The notes: generated by a model from the letters alone, not told the origin. Numbered from the stretch's first letter, positions 50,761-60,011 are shown. The stretch: DNA of 64,000 nucleotides from Sinorhizobium americanum (GCF_001651855.1 NZ_LNQC01000081.1:277217-341216), one strand, 5' to 3'. Translations and numbers: made by a program.

Positions 50761-51261
50761 ATGAGCCTTTTGGAATTGGAAGTCGAGCGCCAGTCCAACC
50801 CGGTCGATATGATCGAGTTCGTCGCCGCCAACAATGACTGGTCCTTCGAACGGTCCGGCGAGGACGAGATCGCCATGACCGTCGAGGGCCGATGGGCGGA
50901 CTATCACGTTTCCTTTTCCTGGATGGAGGAATTCGAGGCGCTGCATCTTGCCTGCGCCTTCGACATCAAGGTTCCGGATAGCCGCGTCAACGAAGTGATC
51001 CGGCTGCTCTCGCAGATCAACGGCCAGGTCCTGATGGGACATTTCGATCTCTGGCGCCAAGAAGAGGTCATCATCTTCCGGCAATCTCTGTTGCTTGCCG
51101 GCGGCGCCGAGCCAACCAACCGGCAGGTGGAAGTGCTTTTGTCGAGCGCGCTCGACGCCTGCGAAACCTATTTTCAGGCGTTTCAGTTCGTCGTCTGGTC
51201 CGGCATGGACGCGCAGCGCGCCGTCGATACCGTCATGTTCACGACCGTTGGGGAGGCATGA
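50761..51261 (+). CDS. YbjN domain-containing protein
   Basis: 166 residues. YbjN-fold features are LEVERQSNPVDMIEFVAANN, WADYHVSFSWMEEFEALHLA and QVLMGHFDLWRQEEVIIFRQ. The family resembles type III secretion chaperones in fold and has been linked to motility and stress in enterobacteria; the role here is unknown. One base separates its stop from proC, an operon pairing common in rhizobia. Confidence 0.92.
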   Translation: MSLLELEVERQSNPVDMIEFVAANNDWSFERSGEDEIAMTVEGRWADYHVSFSWMEEFEALHLACAFDIKVPDSRVNEVIRLLSQINGQVLMGHFDLWRQEEVIIFRQSLLLAGGAEPTNRQVEVLLSSALDACETYFQAFQFVVWSGMDAQRAVDTVMFTTVGEA

Positions 51262-51262
51262 G

Positions 51263-52081
51263 ATGAGCATCGCCGTTTCCGGTCCCATCGTCCTGGTCGG
51301 TGCCGGCAATATGGGCGGCGCCATGCTCGGCGGCTGGATCAAGAGCGGCGTCGGCGGCGGCGATGTCCTCGTCATCGATCCCGCGCCGTCTCCAGCGATG
51401 CAGAAGCTGATCGCCGACAATGGTGCGGCCCATGCGGCCGCGGTGCCCGAAGGCGTCACGGCAGGCGTGATCTTTCTCGCCGTCAAGCCGCAAGTCATGG
51501 AAGCAGCGCTTTCGCCGCTGAAGGGGCTTGTCGGACCCGATACGGTGATCGTCTCTGTCGCGGCCGGCAAGACGCTCGGCTTCATCGAGCGCCATCTCGG
51601 CGAAGCGGCGATCGTGCGGGCGATGCCGAACACGCCGGCGATGATCGGTCGCGGCGTCACGGGCGCTTTCGCCAATGCCCGCGTGACCGAAAAGCAACGC
51701 GGGCTCGTTCATGATCTCCTGAAGGTCAGCGGGCCGGTGGAATGGGTTGCCAGCGAAGCCGACATCGATACAGTGACTGCGGTTTCCGGCAGCGGACCGG
51801 CCTATGTCTTCTATCTCGTCGAGTGCATGGCGGAGGCTGGGCGAAAGCTCGGCCTCGAGGCGGACCTTGCCATGCGGCTCGCTCGGGAAACCGTCGCGGG
51901 GGCTGGTGAACTCCTACATCAGTCCCCCGACGACGCCGCACGCCTTCGCCAGAATGTCACGTCGCCGGGCGGCACGACCGCCGCGGCACTCGCCGTTCTG
52001 ATGGCGGATGACGGCATGCAGCCGCTTTTCGACGAGGCCATCGCGGCAGCGCGTCAGCGCGCCGAAGAACTTGCCGGTTAA
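51263..52081 (+). CDS. proC: Pyrroline-5-carboxylate reductase
   Basis: 272 residues. The NADPH-binding start is GPIVLVGAGNMGGAMLGGWI, followed by VFLAVKP-type IFLAVKPQVMEAAL, VRAMPNTPAMIGRGVTGAF, TVTAVSGSGPAYVFYLVECM and VTSPGGTTAAALAVL. Last step of proline synthesis. GGGGAGG precedes the start, inside the ybjN end. Confidence 0.97.
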   Translation: MSIAVSGPIVLVGAGNMGGAMLGGWIKSGVGGGDVLVIDPAPSPAMQKLIADNGAAHAAAVPEGVTAGVIFLAVKPQVMEAALSPLKGLVGPDTVIVSVAAGKTLGFIERHLGEAAIVRAMPNTPAMIGRGVTGAFANARVTEKQRGLVHDLLKVSGPVEWVASEADIDTVTAVSGSGPAYVFYLVECMAEAGRKLGLEADLAMRLARETVAGAGELLHQSPDDAARLRQNVTSPGGTTAAALAVLMADDGMQPLFDEAIAAARQRAEELAG

Positions 52082-52111
52082 GCGGCCGGCCGGATTTCCC
52101 AAGGGGTCGTG

Positions 52112-52453
52112 ATGTCGGACCTTATTGAATTTTCCGATTTCGAACGGGTCGATATCCGCGTCGGCACGATCATCGAGGCCGAGGTCTTTCCCGAGGCGCG
52201 GAAGCCCGCTTACAAGCTCAGAATCGATTTCGGTGCCGAGATCGGCATAAAGAGGTCGTCTGCGCAGATCACCGTGCACTACAAGCCGGAGGATCTCGTC
52301 GGGCGGCAGGTTCTGGGCGTGGTCAATTTCCCGCCGCGCCAGATCGGACCGGTCCGCTCCGAGGTCCTGACGCTCGGCTTTGCAGACGAGGAGGGTGCGA
52401 TCGTGCTGGCCGCGACCGACAAGCCCGTTCCGAACGGCAGAAAGCTGATGTGA
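52112..52453 (+). CDS. csaA: CsaA-type tRNA-binding protein
   Basis: 113 residues from the ATG at 52112 (AAGGGG upstream). The OB-fold EMAP domain reads DFERVDIRVGTIIEAEVFPE, KPAYKLRIDFGAEIGIKRSS and VLGVVNFPPRQIGPVRSEVL. CsaA binds tRNA and has chaperone and secretion-related effects in Bacillus. Third gene of the ybjN-proC-csaA run. Confidence 0.93.
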   Translation: MSDLIEFSDFERVDIRVGTIIEAEVFPEARKPAYKLRIDFGAEIGIKRSSAQITVHYKPEDLVGRQVLGVVNFPPRQIGPVRSEVLTLGFADEEGAIVLAATDKPVPNGRKLM

Positions 52454-52545
52454 CGAGGCATGACGTTTTTGACGAAACTTGTCGCCGTTTCAACCAACGG
52501 CGCTGTCTGACCTCGACCTATTCGCGATTGCGGCTCCGATAAGGA

Positions 52546-53925
52546 TCACGCCGGAACGCGCACTGTGGCGCGCAGCCCTCCGAGCGTGCTGTCGCCGAGG
52601 GTGACGTTGCCGCCGTGGCTTCGGGCGATGTCGCGCGCAATGGCGAGGCCAAGGCCGGTGCCGGAACTGTCGAGATTGCGCGCCTCGTCCAGACGGAAGA
52701 ACGGCTTGAAGACATCCTCGCGCGAGGGCTCCGGAATACCGGGGCCGTCATCGTCGATGGTGATTGTCAGCCATTTGACGGTATGGCGGGCGTCGATCCG
52801 AACCGTGTCGGCATAGCGATAGGCATTCGACGCCAGATTGGCGACGAGACGCGTGAAGGCGTTCGGCCGGACGCGAATGTTGTCCTCGCCCTCGATCGAG
52901 GTGGTCAGGGTCTTGCCGTAGAGTTCGGCCTCTGCCGAAAGGCGGGCCATCAGGTCGCTGAGCTTCAACTCACCGACGTCTTCCTCCGCCTCGCCGCGGG
53001 CAAAGGCGAGATAGCCTTCCAGCATGTTCTGCATGTCCTCGACGTCCTGGTTGAGGCTGGGATCCGGATTGTCGCCGGAGAGCGCGAGTTGCAGCTTGAA
53101 GCGCGTCAGGATGGTGCGCAGATCGTGGCTGACACCGGTCAGCATCGCGGTGCGCTGTTCGATCTGGCGTTCGATGCGTTCACGCATCAGGATAAAGGCC
53201 AGGCCGGCGCGGCGGATCTCTTCGGCGCCGCGCGGGGCGAAGTCATCGATCTTCTGTCCCTTGCCGAAACTTTCCGCCGCGTTGGCGAGCGCCAGTATCG
53301 GGCGGATTTGCCCACGCAGGAACAGGATCGCGATCGCCAGCAGGACGAGCGAGGCGCCGACCATCCAGACGAGAAAGATGTGCGTGTTCGACGCATAGGC
53401 CTGGTTGCGCCGCGCATAGACACGCAGGATGCGGCCGTCTTCGAGTTTGATGCGGATCTCGACGATCTTCGAGTTGCCGACGGTGTCGATCCAGAAGGGG
53501 AGGCGGATCTGGTTCGAAATCTCCTCGCTGAGGATCTGGTCGAGAATCTCGAAGAAGGGCTTGGGCCGCGGCGGCGGTAGTTCGCCGCCCGGTTCGACGG
53601 CAATATTGAGATCGAGCTCGTCACGGGCGATCCGCACGATCTGATTTATGTCGCCGTCCTGGGGGAAGGTCGTGATCAGATCGACGATTGCCGCGATGTC
53701 GTTGGTGACCGCAGCCGAGAGCCGCTGGGTGACGAGCTGCCAGTGCCGCTCCATGAAGACGAAGGCAACGACCGACTGCAGCAGTACCATCGGAATGACG
53801 ACGATGAGCAGCGACCGGGCGTAGAGACCCATCGGCAGGCGGCGACGCAACCAACGTATGAAGCGCTTCCAGGCGCTGTCGGCGCTGTTCGATCTTGTGC
53901 GCCTGAGGCTGTCGAGGCTTACCAT
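52546..53925 (-). CDS. EnvZ-like membrane histidine kinase
   Basis: 459 residues. Two membrane segments (about 35-60 and 183-205) enclose a periplasmic sensor of about 120 residues; HAMP (about 206-255) follows. The H-box is LTGVSHDLRTILTRFKLQLA, with Ile where most kinases have Pro. The ATPase domain shows LVANLASNAYRYA, DDDGPGIPEP and SGTGLGLAIARDIARSHGG. Encoded 69 bases after the response regulator, its likely partner. Confidence 0.93.
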   Translation of the reverse strand: MVSLDSLRRTRSNSADSAWKRFIRWLRRRLPMGLYARSLLIVVIPMVLLQSVVAFVFMERHWQLVTQRLSAAVTNDIAAIVDLITTFPQDGDINQIVRIARDELDLNIAVEPGGELPPPRPKPFFEILDQILSEEISNQIRLPFWIDTVGNSKIVEIRIKLEDGRILRVYARRNQAYASNTHIFLVWMVGASLVLLAIAILFLRGQIRPILALANAAESFGKGQKIDDFAPRGAEEIRRAGLAFILMRERIERQIEQRTAMLTGVSHDLRTILTRFKLQLALSGDNPDPSLNQDVEDMQNMLEGYLAFARGEAEEDVGELKLSDLMARLSAEAELYGKTLTTSIEGEDNIRVRPNAFTRLVANLASNAYRYADTVRIDARHTVKWLTITIDDDGPGIPEPSREDVFKPFFRLDEARNLDSSGTGLGLAIARDIARSHGGNVTLGDSTLGGLRATVRVPA

Positions 53926-53994
53926 CTCGTCTCAGTCGTTGCCGAAGCGGTCCTATGTTAAACGGTGCGGAATCCCGCTCGTCTTGAGCCTAGA

Positions 53995-54696
53995 CTAGTC
54001 CACACTCAAACGATAGCCGATGCCGCGCACCGTCTGCAGCCAGACGGGATTGGAGGGATCGTCCTCGATCTTGCGCCTCAGCCTGTTGATCTGCACGTCG
54101 ATCGTCCGCTCGCCGACCTCGGCATCGTCGCCAATCAATTCGTGACGTGGAATGGTTTCGCCCGCGCGTTGCGAAAACAGGGTCATGATCTCCTGTTCGC
54201 GGTCGGTCAGCCGGATGTGCTCGGCTCCGCGGCGAAGCTCCTTGCGCACCACCGAAAACGTATAGGGGCCGAAGATGACCTGATCGACCTTCGGCGCCTG
54301 GGTGGGCTGGTTCCGCCGCAATATGTTGTTGATCCTGAGCACGAGCTCACGCGGCTCGAAGGGTTTCGGCAGATAGTCGTCGGCGCCTGCCTCCAGACCT
54401 TCGATCCGTGAATTCGCCTCGGCGAGTGCCGTCAGCATGATGATCGGTACGGTCTTGATGTGTCTCAGGCTCTGGGTCAGCGAGATGCCGCTTTCGCCGG
54501 GCATCATCACGTCGACGATCAGGAGATCGAAATCGAGGCCGATGAGCTTTCGCCTCGCTTCGCCGGCATCGGCCGCCGTCGTCACGCGAAATCCCTGTTC
54601 GACCAGAAAGCGGTTCAGCAGGTCGCGAATGCGCCGGTCGTCATCCACGATCAGAAGGTGCGCCGCGTCATCGGCCACTTTCGCTTTGGCAATCAT
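53995..54696 (-). CDS. OmpR-family response regulator (PetR-like)
   Basis: 233 residues from the ATG at 54696; a TTG nine bases earlier lacks proper spacing. Receiver domain: HLLIVDDDRRIRDLLNRFLV, phospho-Asp in DLLIVDVMMPGESG, Thr/Lys in IIMLTALAE and DDYLPKPFEP. The winged-helix domain ends RTIDVQINRLRRKIEDDPSN and QTVRGIGYRLSVD. With the MarR-type gene next to it this matches the petP-petR order known from Rhodobacter capsulatus. Confidence 0.93.
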   Translation of the reverse strand: MIAKAKVADDAAHLLIVDDDRRIRDLLNRFLVEQGFRVTTAADAGEARRKLIGLDFDLLIVDVMMPGESGISLTQSLRHIKTVPIIMLTALAEANSRIEGLEAGADDYLPKPFEPRELVLRINNILRRNQPTQAPKVDQVIFGPYTFSVVRKELRRGAEHIRLTDREQEIMTLFSQRAGETIPRHELIGDDAEVGERTIDVQINRLRRKIEDDPSNPVWLQTVRGIGYRLSVD

Positions 54697-54898
54697 GCTA
54701 GGCAAACCCTTTTCTCGGCAGAGCCTTTTTTTCCTTGCGGTGCGCGACTGCGATCGGACCGAACCGGATCACAGGCGCGTCCTCCTCCCAAATTTGAGTG
54801 ACCGCGCATTGAAGCAGATGCGCAGCGGTCGCCCCATTCCCTGATTCCAGGGGTTTATCCGCTAATCCTAATAAAATCCCAAGGCGGAGCCCCCGGTC

Positions 54899-55348
54899 TC
54901 AGTCCGCGGCGCTGTTCTTCATGTTGACGAGAAACCGCTTGACGATTTCCCGTGCGCCGGGACCCGTCTTCGCCAATGCATCCGCTATGCGGCGGGACTG
55001 TGGCTCGGCGAGTGCGCGCGCCAGTGCCTGGCCCTCTTTCGTCGTATAAAGCATGCGTTGGCGCCTGTCCTCCGGACCGGTCACCTGGCGAATATAGCCT
55101 GAGTCGATCAGTTGTTTGAGGACACGGGCAAGGCTCTGCTTGGTGATCTTCAGCGTGTCGAGAAGATCGGCCACGGTCATGCCCGGCTCTCGATTGACAA
55201 AGTGCACGACGCGGTGGTGGGCGCGCCCGAAGCCGCTCTTTTCGAGAATGGCGTCCGGATCGCCGGTGAAGTCGCGATAGGCGAAGAACAGCAACTCGAT
55301 AATCTCGAAATCGATCGTGTCTTCCTCCTTGCGGGTGACATCTGTCAT
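54899..55348 (-). CDS. MarR family transcriptional regulator (PetP-like)
   Basis: 149 residues from the ATG at 55348; a GTG at 55411 would add 21 residues and neither has a strong ribosome-binding site. Winged helix: REPGMTVADLLDTLKITKQS, LARVLKQLIDSGYIRQVTGP, EDRRQRMLYTTKEGQALARA. The N-terminal IDFEIIELLFFAYRDFTGDP is characteristic of PetP-like proteins, which lie directly before PetR response regulators. 202 bases separate it from the regulator gene. Confidence 0.9.
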   Translation of the reverse strand: MTDVTRKEEDTIDFEIIELLFFAYRDFTGDPDAILEKSGFGRAHHRVVHFVNREPGMTVADLLDTLKITKQSLARVLKQLIDSGYIRQVTGPEDRRQRMLYTTKEGQALARALAEPQSRRIADALAKTGPGAREIVKRFLVNMKNSAAD

Positions 55349-55659
55349 ATACTGGCTGTTGTCCCTGAGTTGGCCGGCCACGCGGTCACTTTCCTTTCCG
55401 GCGGATTGCACCTTCAGCGCCGCGCGTCTTACGGGACGCGCAAAGCTTGCTGCGGCACTTTGGATGCTGCATGCTCCTATCCTTAATTCGGCTGGGATTT
55501 AAGGAAACATCCAGTAGCGACATATATAGAAAGAAATGTCAGCTTTGTTGACACAATTCTACTGGCGAGTCGAACCGCCGGCCGCAGAATAGACCGATCC
55601 GCACTGTGCTGTTTGGGAATAGTGTTGGAAGGGGCTCGGCAGGGAGAGTGCCTCGGAAG

Positions 55660-55690
55660 CTTCGCAGCGCGTTCGGGACGCGCTGCGAAG
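55660..55690. repeat. Perfect 13-bp inverted repeat
   Basis: CTTCGCAGCGCGT (55660-55672) and ACGCGCTGCGAAG (55678-55690) are exact inverted arms around TCGGG, 24 bases beyond the end of the SH3 protein gene. No T-run adjoins it. The rest of the 303-base gap 55412-55714 shows nothing else I can name. Confidence 0.75.
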
Positions 55691-55714
55691 CGGAATGGCC
55701 ACTGCGATCGGGCG

Positions 55715-56338
55715 TCACCGATAAATATAGACGATCCGTCGTGTCGAGGGTTCAACAAGCACGGGCTGCCCGTTTACCATCACGTATTCGTAGTTGTACT
55801 CCGGGATCGGCCGGACGGCCACACTGTTCGGCAGTGTGGCGCCAAGAACCACCTCGCCATCGAGATAGACCGGGTCCACCGGGTTGGAAGTGATGTAGGT
55901 GCCTACCGCAGCAGGCGGGGTGATGGCATCGACCTCTTCGACCGGCCCGATCAACTCGAGCGGTTCGGCCGGAGTGGCCACCGTGCTGCCGGTCGCCTCG
56001 TAGGTCACCACCGGGACGCCGAGTTCAGCGCGCCGCTCCGAAACCACCACCGTCGAGCCGCTCTGGGCGGTTGCGAGATATTTGGCATAGGCCCAGCCGC
56101 TGACGCCGCCGACATTGACCCGGCACCACAGGCTGCCTTCGATGCAGCCCTCGAGCACGGTCGTGCTGCCGCGCGCCGCTAGGCCGACGATCGGATATTG
56201 CGGGCCGGGGCCGGCGCGCACGTTGAGATCGGTCACTGCCGTCGCGCTCATTGCCGCAGCGGCGACGGAAACGCCGGCGGCGAGGATCAAACCCGCTGCC
56301 GCGACCGCTTTCAACAGGTGGGGGGAGAGGGTCTTCAT
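55715..56338 (-). CDS. Secreted SH3/DUF1236 domain protein
   Basis: 207 residues. A signal peptide (about 1-28) is followed by a bacterial SH3 domain (TDLNVRAGPGPQYPIVGLAA, CRVNVGGVSGWAYAKYL), a linker, and a C-terminal DUF1236 domain (GAVLP-like GATLPNSVAVRPIPEYNYEY, VNGQPVLVEPSTRRIVYIYR). Periplasmic or surface; such SH3 domains bind peptidoglycan. Single gene. Confidence 0.87.
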   Translation of the reverse strand: MKTLSPHLLKAVAAAGLILAAGVSVAAAAMSATAVTDLNVRAGPGPQYPIVGLAARGSTTVLEGCIEGSLWCRVNVGGVSGWAYAKYLATAQSGSTVVVSERRAELGVPVVTYEATGSTVATPAEPLELIGPVEEVDAITPPAAVGTYITSNPVDPVYLDGEVVLGATLPNSVAVRPIPEYNYEYVMVNGQPVLVEPSTRRIVYIYR

Positions 56339-56556
56339 TGTCTTGCTCCTCTTCTATGATGCGGGCCAAACGCCCCGTACGCCTCGGATGTTCCCGGCGT
56401 GACATCAGGAAATGTGAACATGAAACATATTGCTGCCGCCGAGCGTTGCTTCGGCCGACGGTGGAGCGCCTCGACTGAGAGATCGCCGCGCCCGCTGAAG
56501 AGTTGGACGAAGCCACGCCTTCTGACCAAGGGCGTTCTCAGCCGGGAGTCCGGGCC

Positions 56557-56718
56557 ATGCAGCATGAGACCATCGACGAGGCCAAGCTCACCGCACAGCG
56601 GTTGCGTCCGCTGGTCCTTGTTGTCGTGGCGGCGAAACTTGCCGTATCCGCTCTGTTGCTAACAACCGTGCAATTGCCGACCGAGTCGAACAGAACGGAA
56701 ATTGTCGCGCTTCGCTGA
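56557..56718 (+). CDS. Small single-pass membrane protein
   Basis: 53 residues from the ATG at 56557, with GGGAG 11 bases upstream. One clear membrane helix (LVLVVVAAKLAVSALLL) follows a charged N terminus (MQHETIDEAKLTAQRLRP). I do not recognise the protein. The reading frame is short, so it rests on the ribosome-binding site and a plausible membrane segment only. Confidence 0.45.
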   Translation: MQHETIDEAKLTAQRLRPLVLVVVAAKLAVSALLLTTVQLPTESNRTEIVALR

Positions 56719-56797
56719 TTTGCGCTGTCCCCGACCTCATATCCCGCTATAGGTGACGTGGCGGCGACACCGCCCTTTGCTAAAGGAAGAACGAGGC

Positions 56798-57448
56798 ATG
56801 GTCGGCATGTTACAGGCGGGCATCATCCCGGTTACGCATTTTCAGCAGAACTGCACGGTGCTGTTCGACAGCGAGACCAAGGAAGGCGTCATCGTCGATC
56901 CCGGCGGCGATGTCGACGTCATCCTGCAGACGATCCGCGAAAACGGCATCGAGCTGAAGGCGATCTGGCTTACGCACGGCCATATCGACCATGCCGGCGG
57001 CGCCAAGGAATTGAAGGAGGCGCTCGGGCTCAAGATCATCGGTCCGCACGAGGACGACCGGCCGCTGCTCGAACGGCTGGAGGGCCAGGCGGAGCGCTTC
57101 GGCCTAGCGATGAAGGTGCAGAACGTCCTGCCCGACCAATGGCTGGAAGAGGGGGACACGGTCTCCTTCGGCGAGCACGTCTTTGAGGTGCTGCACTGCC
57201 CCGGCCACGCGCCCGGCCATGTCGTCTATTTCAACCGTGCGCAGAACTTCGCCCATGTCGGCGACGTGCTGTTCCACGGCTCGATCGGCCGCACCGACCT
57301 GCCGGGCGGCGACCATCAACAACTCCTCGATTCCATCCGCGACAAGATCCTGCCACTCGGCGACGATGTCGGCTTCATCTGCGGCCACGGTCCGGGCGGC
57401 CGGATCGGCGAGGAGCGCCGCAGCAACCCATATTTGCGCGGGCTCTGA
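56798..57448 (+). CDS. MBL-fold metallo-hydrolase (glyoxalase II-like)
   Basis: 216 residues from the ATG at 56798 (GAGG upstream). The metal-binding block is WLTHGHIDHAGGAKE, followed by CPGHAPGHVVYF, GDVLFHGSIGRTDLPGGDHQ and FICGHGPGGRIGEERRSNPY, as in YcbL/GloB-like hydrolases. Length is near the 215-residue YcbL. Hydrolyses a thioester such as S-lactoylglutathione is a family-based guess. Confidence 0.92.
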   Translation: MVGMLQAGIIPVTHFQQNCTVLFDSETKEGVIVDPGGDVDVILQTIRENGIELKAIWLTHGHIDHAGGAKELKEALGLKIIGPHEDDRPLLERLEGQAERFGLAMKVQNVLPDQWLEEGDTVSFGEHVFEVLHCPGHAPGHVVYFNRAQNFAHVGDVLFHGSIGRTDLPGGDHQQLLDSIRDKILPLGDDVGFICGHGPGGRIGEERRSNPYLRGL

Positions 57449-57465
57449 TCGGATTGCAGGCATAG

Positions 57466-57499
57466 AAAACCCCGTGGCTCGCGGGAGGCACGGGGTTTT
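57466..57499. terminator. Bidirectional terminator
   Basis: AAAACCCCGTG (57466-57476) and CACGGGGTTTT (57489-57499) form an 11-bp stem with A- and T-runs at its base, serving the MBL gene on the plus strand and the BA14K gene on the minus strand. Confidence 0.9.
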
Positions 57500-57524
57500 C
57501 GTCTAAAATTGGGCGACGCTCTGA

Positions 57525-57920
57525 TCAGCCGGCAGTGCAGAAATGGCTGCGGCCGTCGTAACCGACGAAGGTGCCACTCTCCGGATCGAAGGAGCGGTAG
57601 CGCTGCGAGCAATAGCGGTACCAGGCCGGGGTCCAGGGCTCAAGATCGTAGCTGTCGACGACGACCTGACGATAGACCGGACGGGCCCGGTAGACCGGGC
57701 GCGGCTCGTAATATTCGGGTTCCGGATCGATATAGGTCGGCTCATGATAGTAGCGCGGCTGCGAAGCGATCGCGCCACCAATAAGGGTGCCTGTGACGAG
57801 GCCGACTGCGCCTGCCGCCCACGCATCATCGTGATCGCCTGCCTGGGCAGTGCCGAAGGTCGGGACAACCATGGCCGCTGCGGCGACAGAGAGAACGGCT
57901 GCTTTGAGGAACATGTTCAT
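57525..57920 (-). CDS. BA14K family protein
   Basis: 131 residues from the ATG at 57920 (AGGATTGAAG upstream; ATG 57914 also possible). A signal peptide (FLKAAVLSVAAAAMVVPTFG) precedes a glycine-rich hydrophobic stretch, a Tyr/Pro-rich part with YYEPRPVYRARPVYR, and the C-terminal BA14K signature WYRYCSQRYRSFDPESGTFV then GYDGRSHFC. Homologues in Brucella are immunogenic surface lectin-like proteins. Confidence 0.9.
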   Translation of the reverse strand: MNMFLKAAVLSVAAAAMVVPTFGTAQAGDHDDAWAAGAVGLVTGTLIGGAIASQPRYYHEPTYIDPEPEYYEPRPVYRARPVYRQVVVDSYDLEPWTPAWYRYCSQRYRSFDPESGTFVGYDGRSHFCTAG

Positions 57921-58014
57921 GGGCTTCAATCCTGTGCATGGAGGAGCCGGACTGAAGGCCCGGCTTTCATGATGAACAGACTCTATATAGCCCAAAGTGA
58001 ACGGAGCCTGAACG

Positions 58015-58038
58015 AAAAAACCCGGCAAAAATGCCGGG
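58015..58038 (-). terminator. Terminator of the cold-shock gene
   Basis: CCCGGCA (58021-58027) and TGCCGGG (58032-58038) form a stem; on the minus strand it runs into TTTTTTCG. Confidence 0.9.
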
Positions 58039-58069
58039 CTGCAAACGCAATTATTGACAGAGAGCGGCG

Positions 58070-58285
58070 TTAGCCGACGATCTGCAGGTTGACCGCCTTC
58101 GGGCCCTTGCCGCGGCGATCCGGCTCGGTATCGAAGGAGACTTTCTGGTTTTCGCTCAGTCCGTTCAGGCCGGAGGCCTGCACGGCTGAAATATGTACGA
58201 AGATATCCGCGCCACCGTTTTCAGGCTTGATGAAGCCAAAGCCCTTGTCGGTGTTGAAGAATTTTACAGTCCCAGTCTCGGCCAT
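58070..58285 (-). CDS. CspA-family cold-shock protein
   Basis: 71 residues. The RNA-binding RNP motifs are GTVKFFNTDKGFGFIKPENG and DIFVHISAVQ. Single-stranded nucleic-acid chaperone acting in the cytosol. AAAAGGA lies 10 bases before the ATG. Which of the several rhizobial CspA paralogues it is cannot be told from this window. Confidence 0.95.
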   Translation of the reverse strand: MAETGTVKFFNTDKGFGFIKPENGGADIFVHISAVQASGLNGLSENQKVSFDTEPDRRGKGPKAVNLQIVG

Positions 58286-58938
58286 GCGTCAGGTCCTTTT
58301 CTCTCCACCCGGTCGAGGGTGGCATTACAGTTTTGCCCAGAAGGGCGTGGGGCAGGCAGTTCTCGACAATTGAGGAAAGGGTCCTGTTATCGCGACGAAC
58401 CTGGGAGGCCCAGATTCACCGCCCGGAGTGGCTTGCGTCTCCGGCTCGCATTTATTTCAAGATCTTCCCGCGTTCGCAAATTGCCCGAACACAGTAAGAG
58501 TGATCAGTTTATTTTTAATTGGCAAGCAAAACTTTTCCGGCGAGGTATTGAGTCTTCTCATTGCTCAAAAACAGGTCAATTCGCCCCGCGGCGGAGAATA
58601 TTCGGACGGCGGTGCAAGCTGTTGAATCCACAGCTTTTTGATGGGCGGATTCCGGGCAGTGGATTTTTTGCGCCATATCGTGTCGCTGGCAAGCATGCCT
58701 CTATGTTGAGCAGTTCGCGATGCGAGTCGCAACCCTCTGATAAGTCTCATCCTTCGAGGAGAGTTGGCCGGCGGGCAAGTCGATGGAAAATGTTGCAGAA
58801 AAAATGCAAGGAACTTTAGCCAATGCTCGGCTCCACTGCATGCCGATCCATTTTGGCGCAAAGTAGAGCGGCTGCGTACAGTAATAAGTAATATAGTAAG
58901 TCCAGCTTGGCTTCCCAATGTAGCTAAATCTTGTAGGT
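58286..58938. other. 653-base gene-free region, locally AT-richer
   Basis: No recognisable gene on either strand. It should hold the cold-shock promoter and untranslated leader on its left side. The part at about 58490-58930 is AT-richer than its surroundings (for example TTTATTTTTAATTGG at 58508-58522 and TAATAAGTAATATAG at 58881-58895), which may mark acquired or decayed DNA. Confidence 0.5.
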
Positions 58939-59839
58939 CTAGGCGGCGGCCTCTGCCACCTGCCGGCGCCGCTTCGTGATCTCCGGCACGAGTTCGACGA
59001 CCAGCATCGCTGCGAAGATGACGACGCAGCCGAGATAGCCGCTCGGGGTGATGACCTCGTCCAGCAGTAGCACGGCGAAAAGCGCGGCGAAGAGTGCCTC
59101 GCTGGACAGCAAGATGGCCGCTTGCGGTGCGGTCGTATAGCGCTGGCCGACCACCTGGCAGATGAAGGCGATGCCGCTCGAAAAAACGCCTGCATAGAGG
59201 ATCTGCGGCAGGGCGGCCTCGACGCGATCGAGACTCAGAGGCTCGAAGGCGGCGGCGAGCAGGAACCCTGAAACGGCACACACGGCAAATTGCGTCATCG
59301 ACAGGAGCATCGGCCGCCCGCTGCCTGCGGCGAAGACGCCGATCAGCAGAACTTGAATCGCCCAGAAGAAGGCACAGACGATGGTCAGCAGATCGCCGCG
59401 ATTCAGTGCCGACAGGGTGCCGCCGCTCAAGAGAAAAATGCGGAAACTCGCCATTAGCGCCGCCGGCCAGATGATCCAGTGCGGCCGTCGGCGCAGGAAG
59501 ACAACCGTCAGGGCAGGCACGAAGACGACGTAAAGGCCGGTCAAGAACCCGGAATTGGTAACGGTGGTGGTGAGCAGCCCGTATTGTTGCGTCACCGCTC
59601 CGCCGAACAGCGCCAGCCCGACAAATATGAAATTGCGCATCGCCCCCCGCGGCAGCGGCGTCGAGGCACGTCGAGCCTCGATCAGTGCCAGCGGTAGGGC
59701 CACCAGAGTGGCAATCGCGACGCAAGCCGATGAAAGCGAGCGGGCCGATCGCCTGCATCGCCGTCGACTGGGCGACGAATCCGGCGCCCCAGATCGCTCC
59801 GGAAAGCAAGAGGAAAAGGTTGGCCTGGATGCGAGTCAC
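58939..59839 (-). pseudogene. Frameshifted EamA/DMT-type transporter
   Basis: A GTG at 59839 with GGGAG upstream begins TRIQANLFLLLSGAIWGAGF and continues in frame to FIGLR near 59722. The transporter sequence resumes in another frame as AIATLVALPLALIEA and runs to the stop at 58939 (VVELVPEITKRRRQV). Restoring about two bases near 59720 would give one 10-segment EamA protein of about 300 residues. Either a genuine frameshift or a sequencing error. Confidence 0.8.
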
Positions 59840-60011
59840 GGAGAGCTCCCGGGGCGAGATACTGGGCGGCAAGCAATACAAGGCAGCTTCGCTCCGTGAT
59901 TGCACTGCGGCTCTATCAGTTGCGTTTTTATGGGGCAAGCCTCATCCTCGCCGCCCAGGAGTGCCCAGGGCGAGGATGCGAAGCAACGGTGTTGATCGGA
60001 TTGGAACGAAG

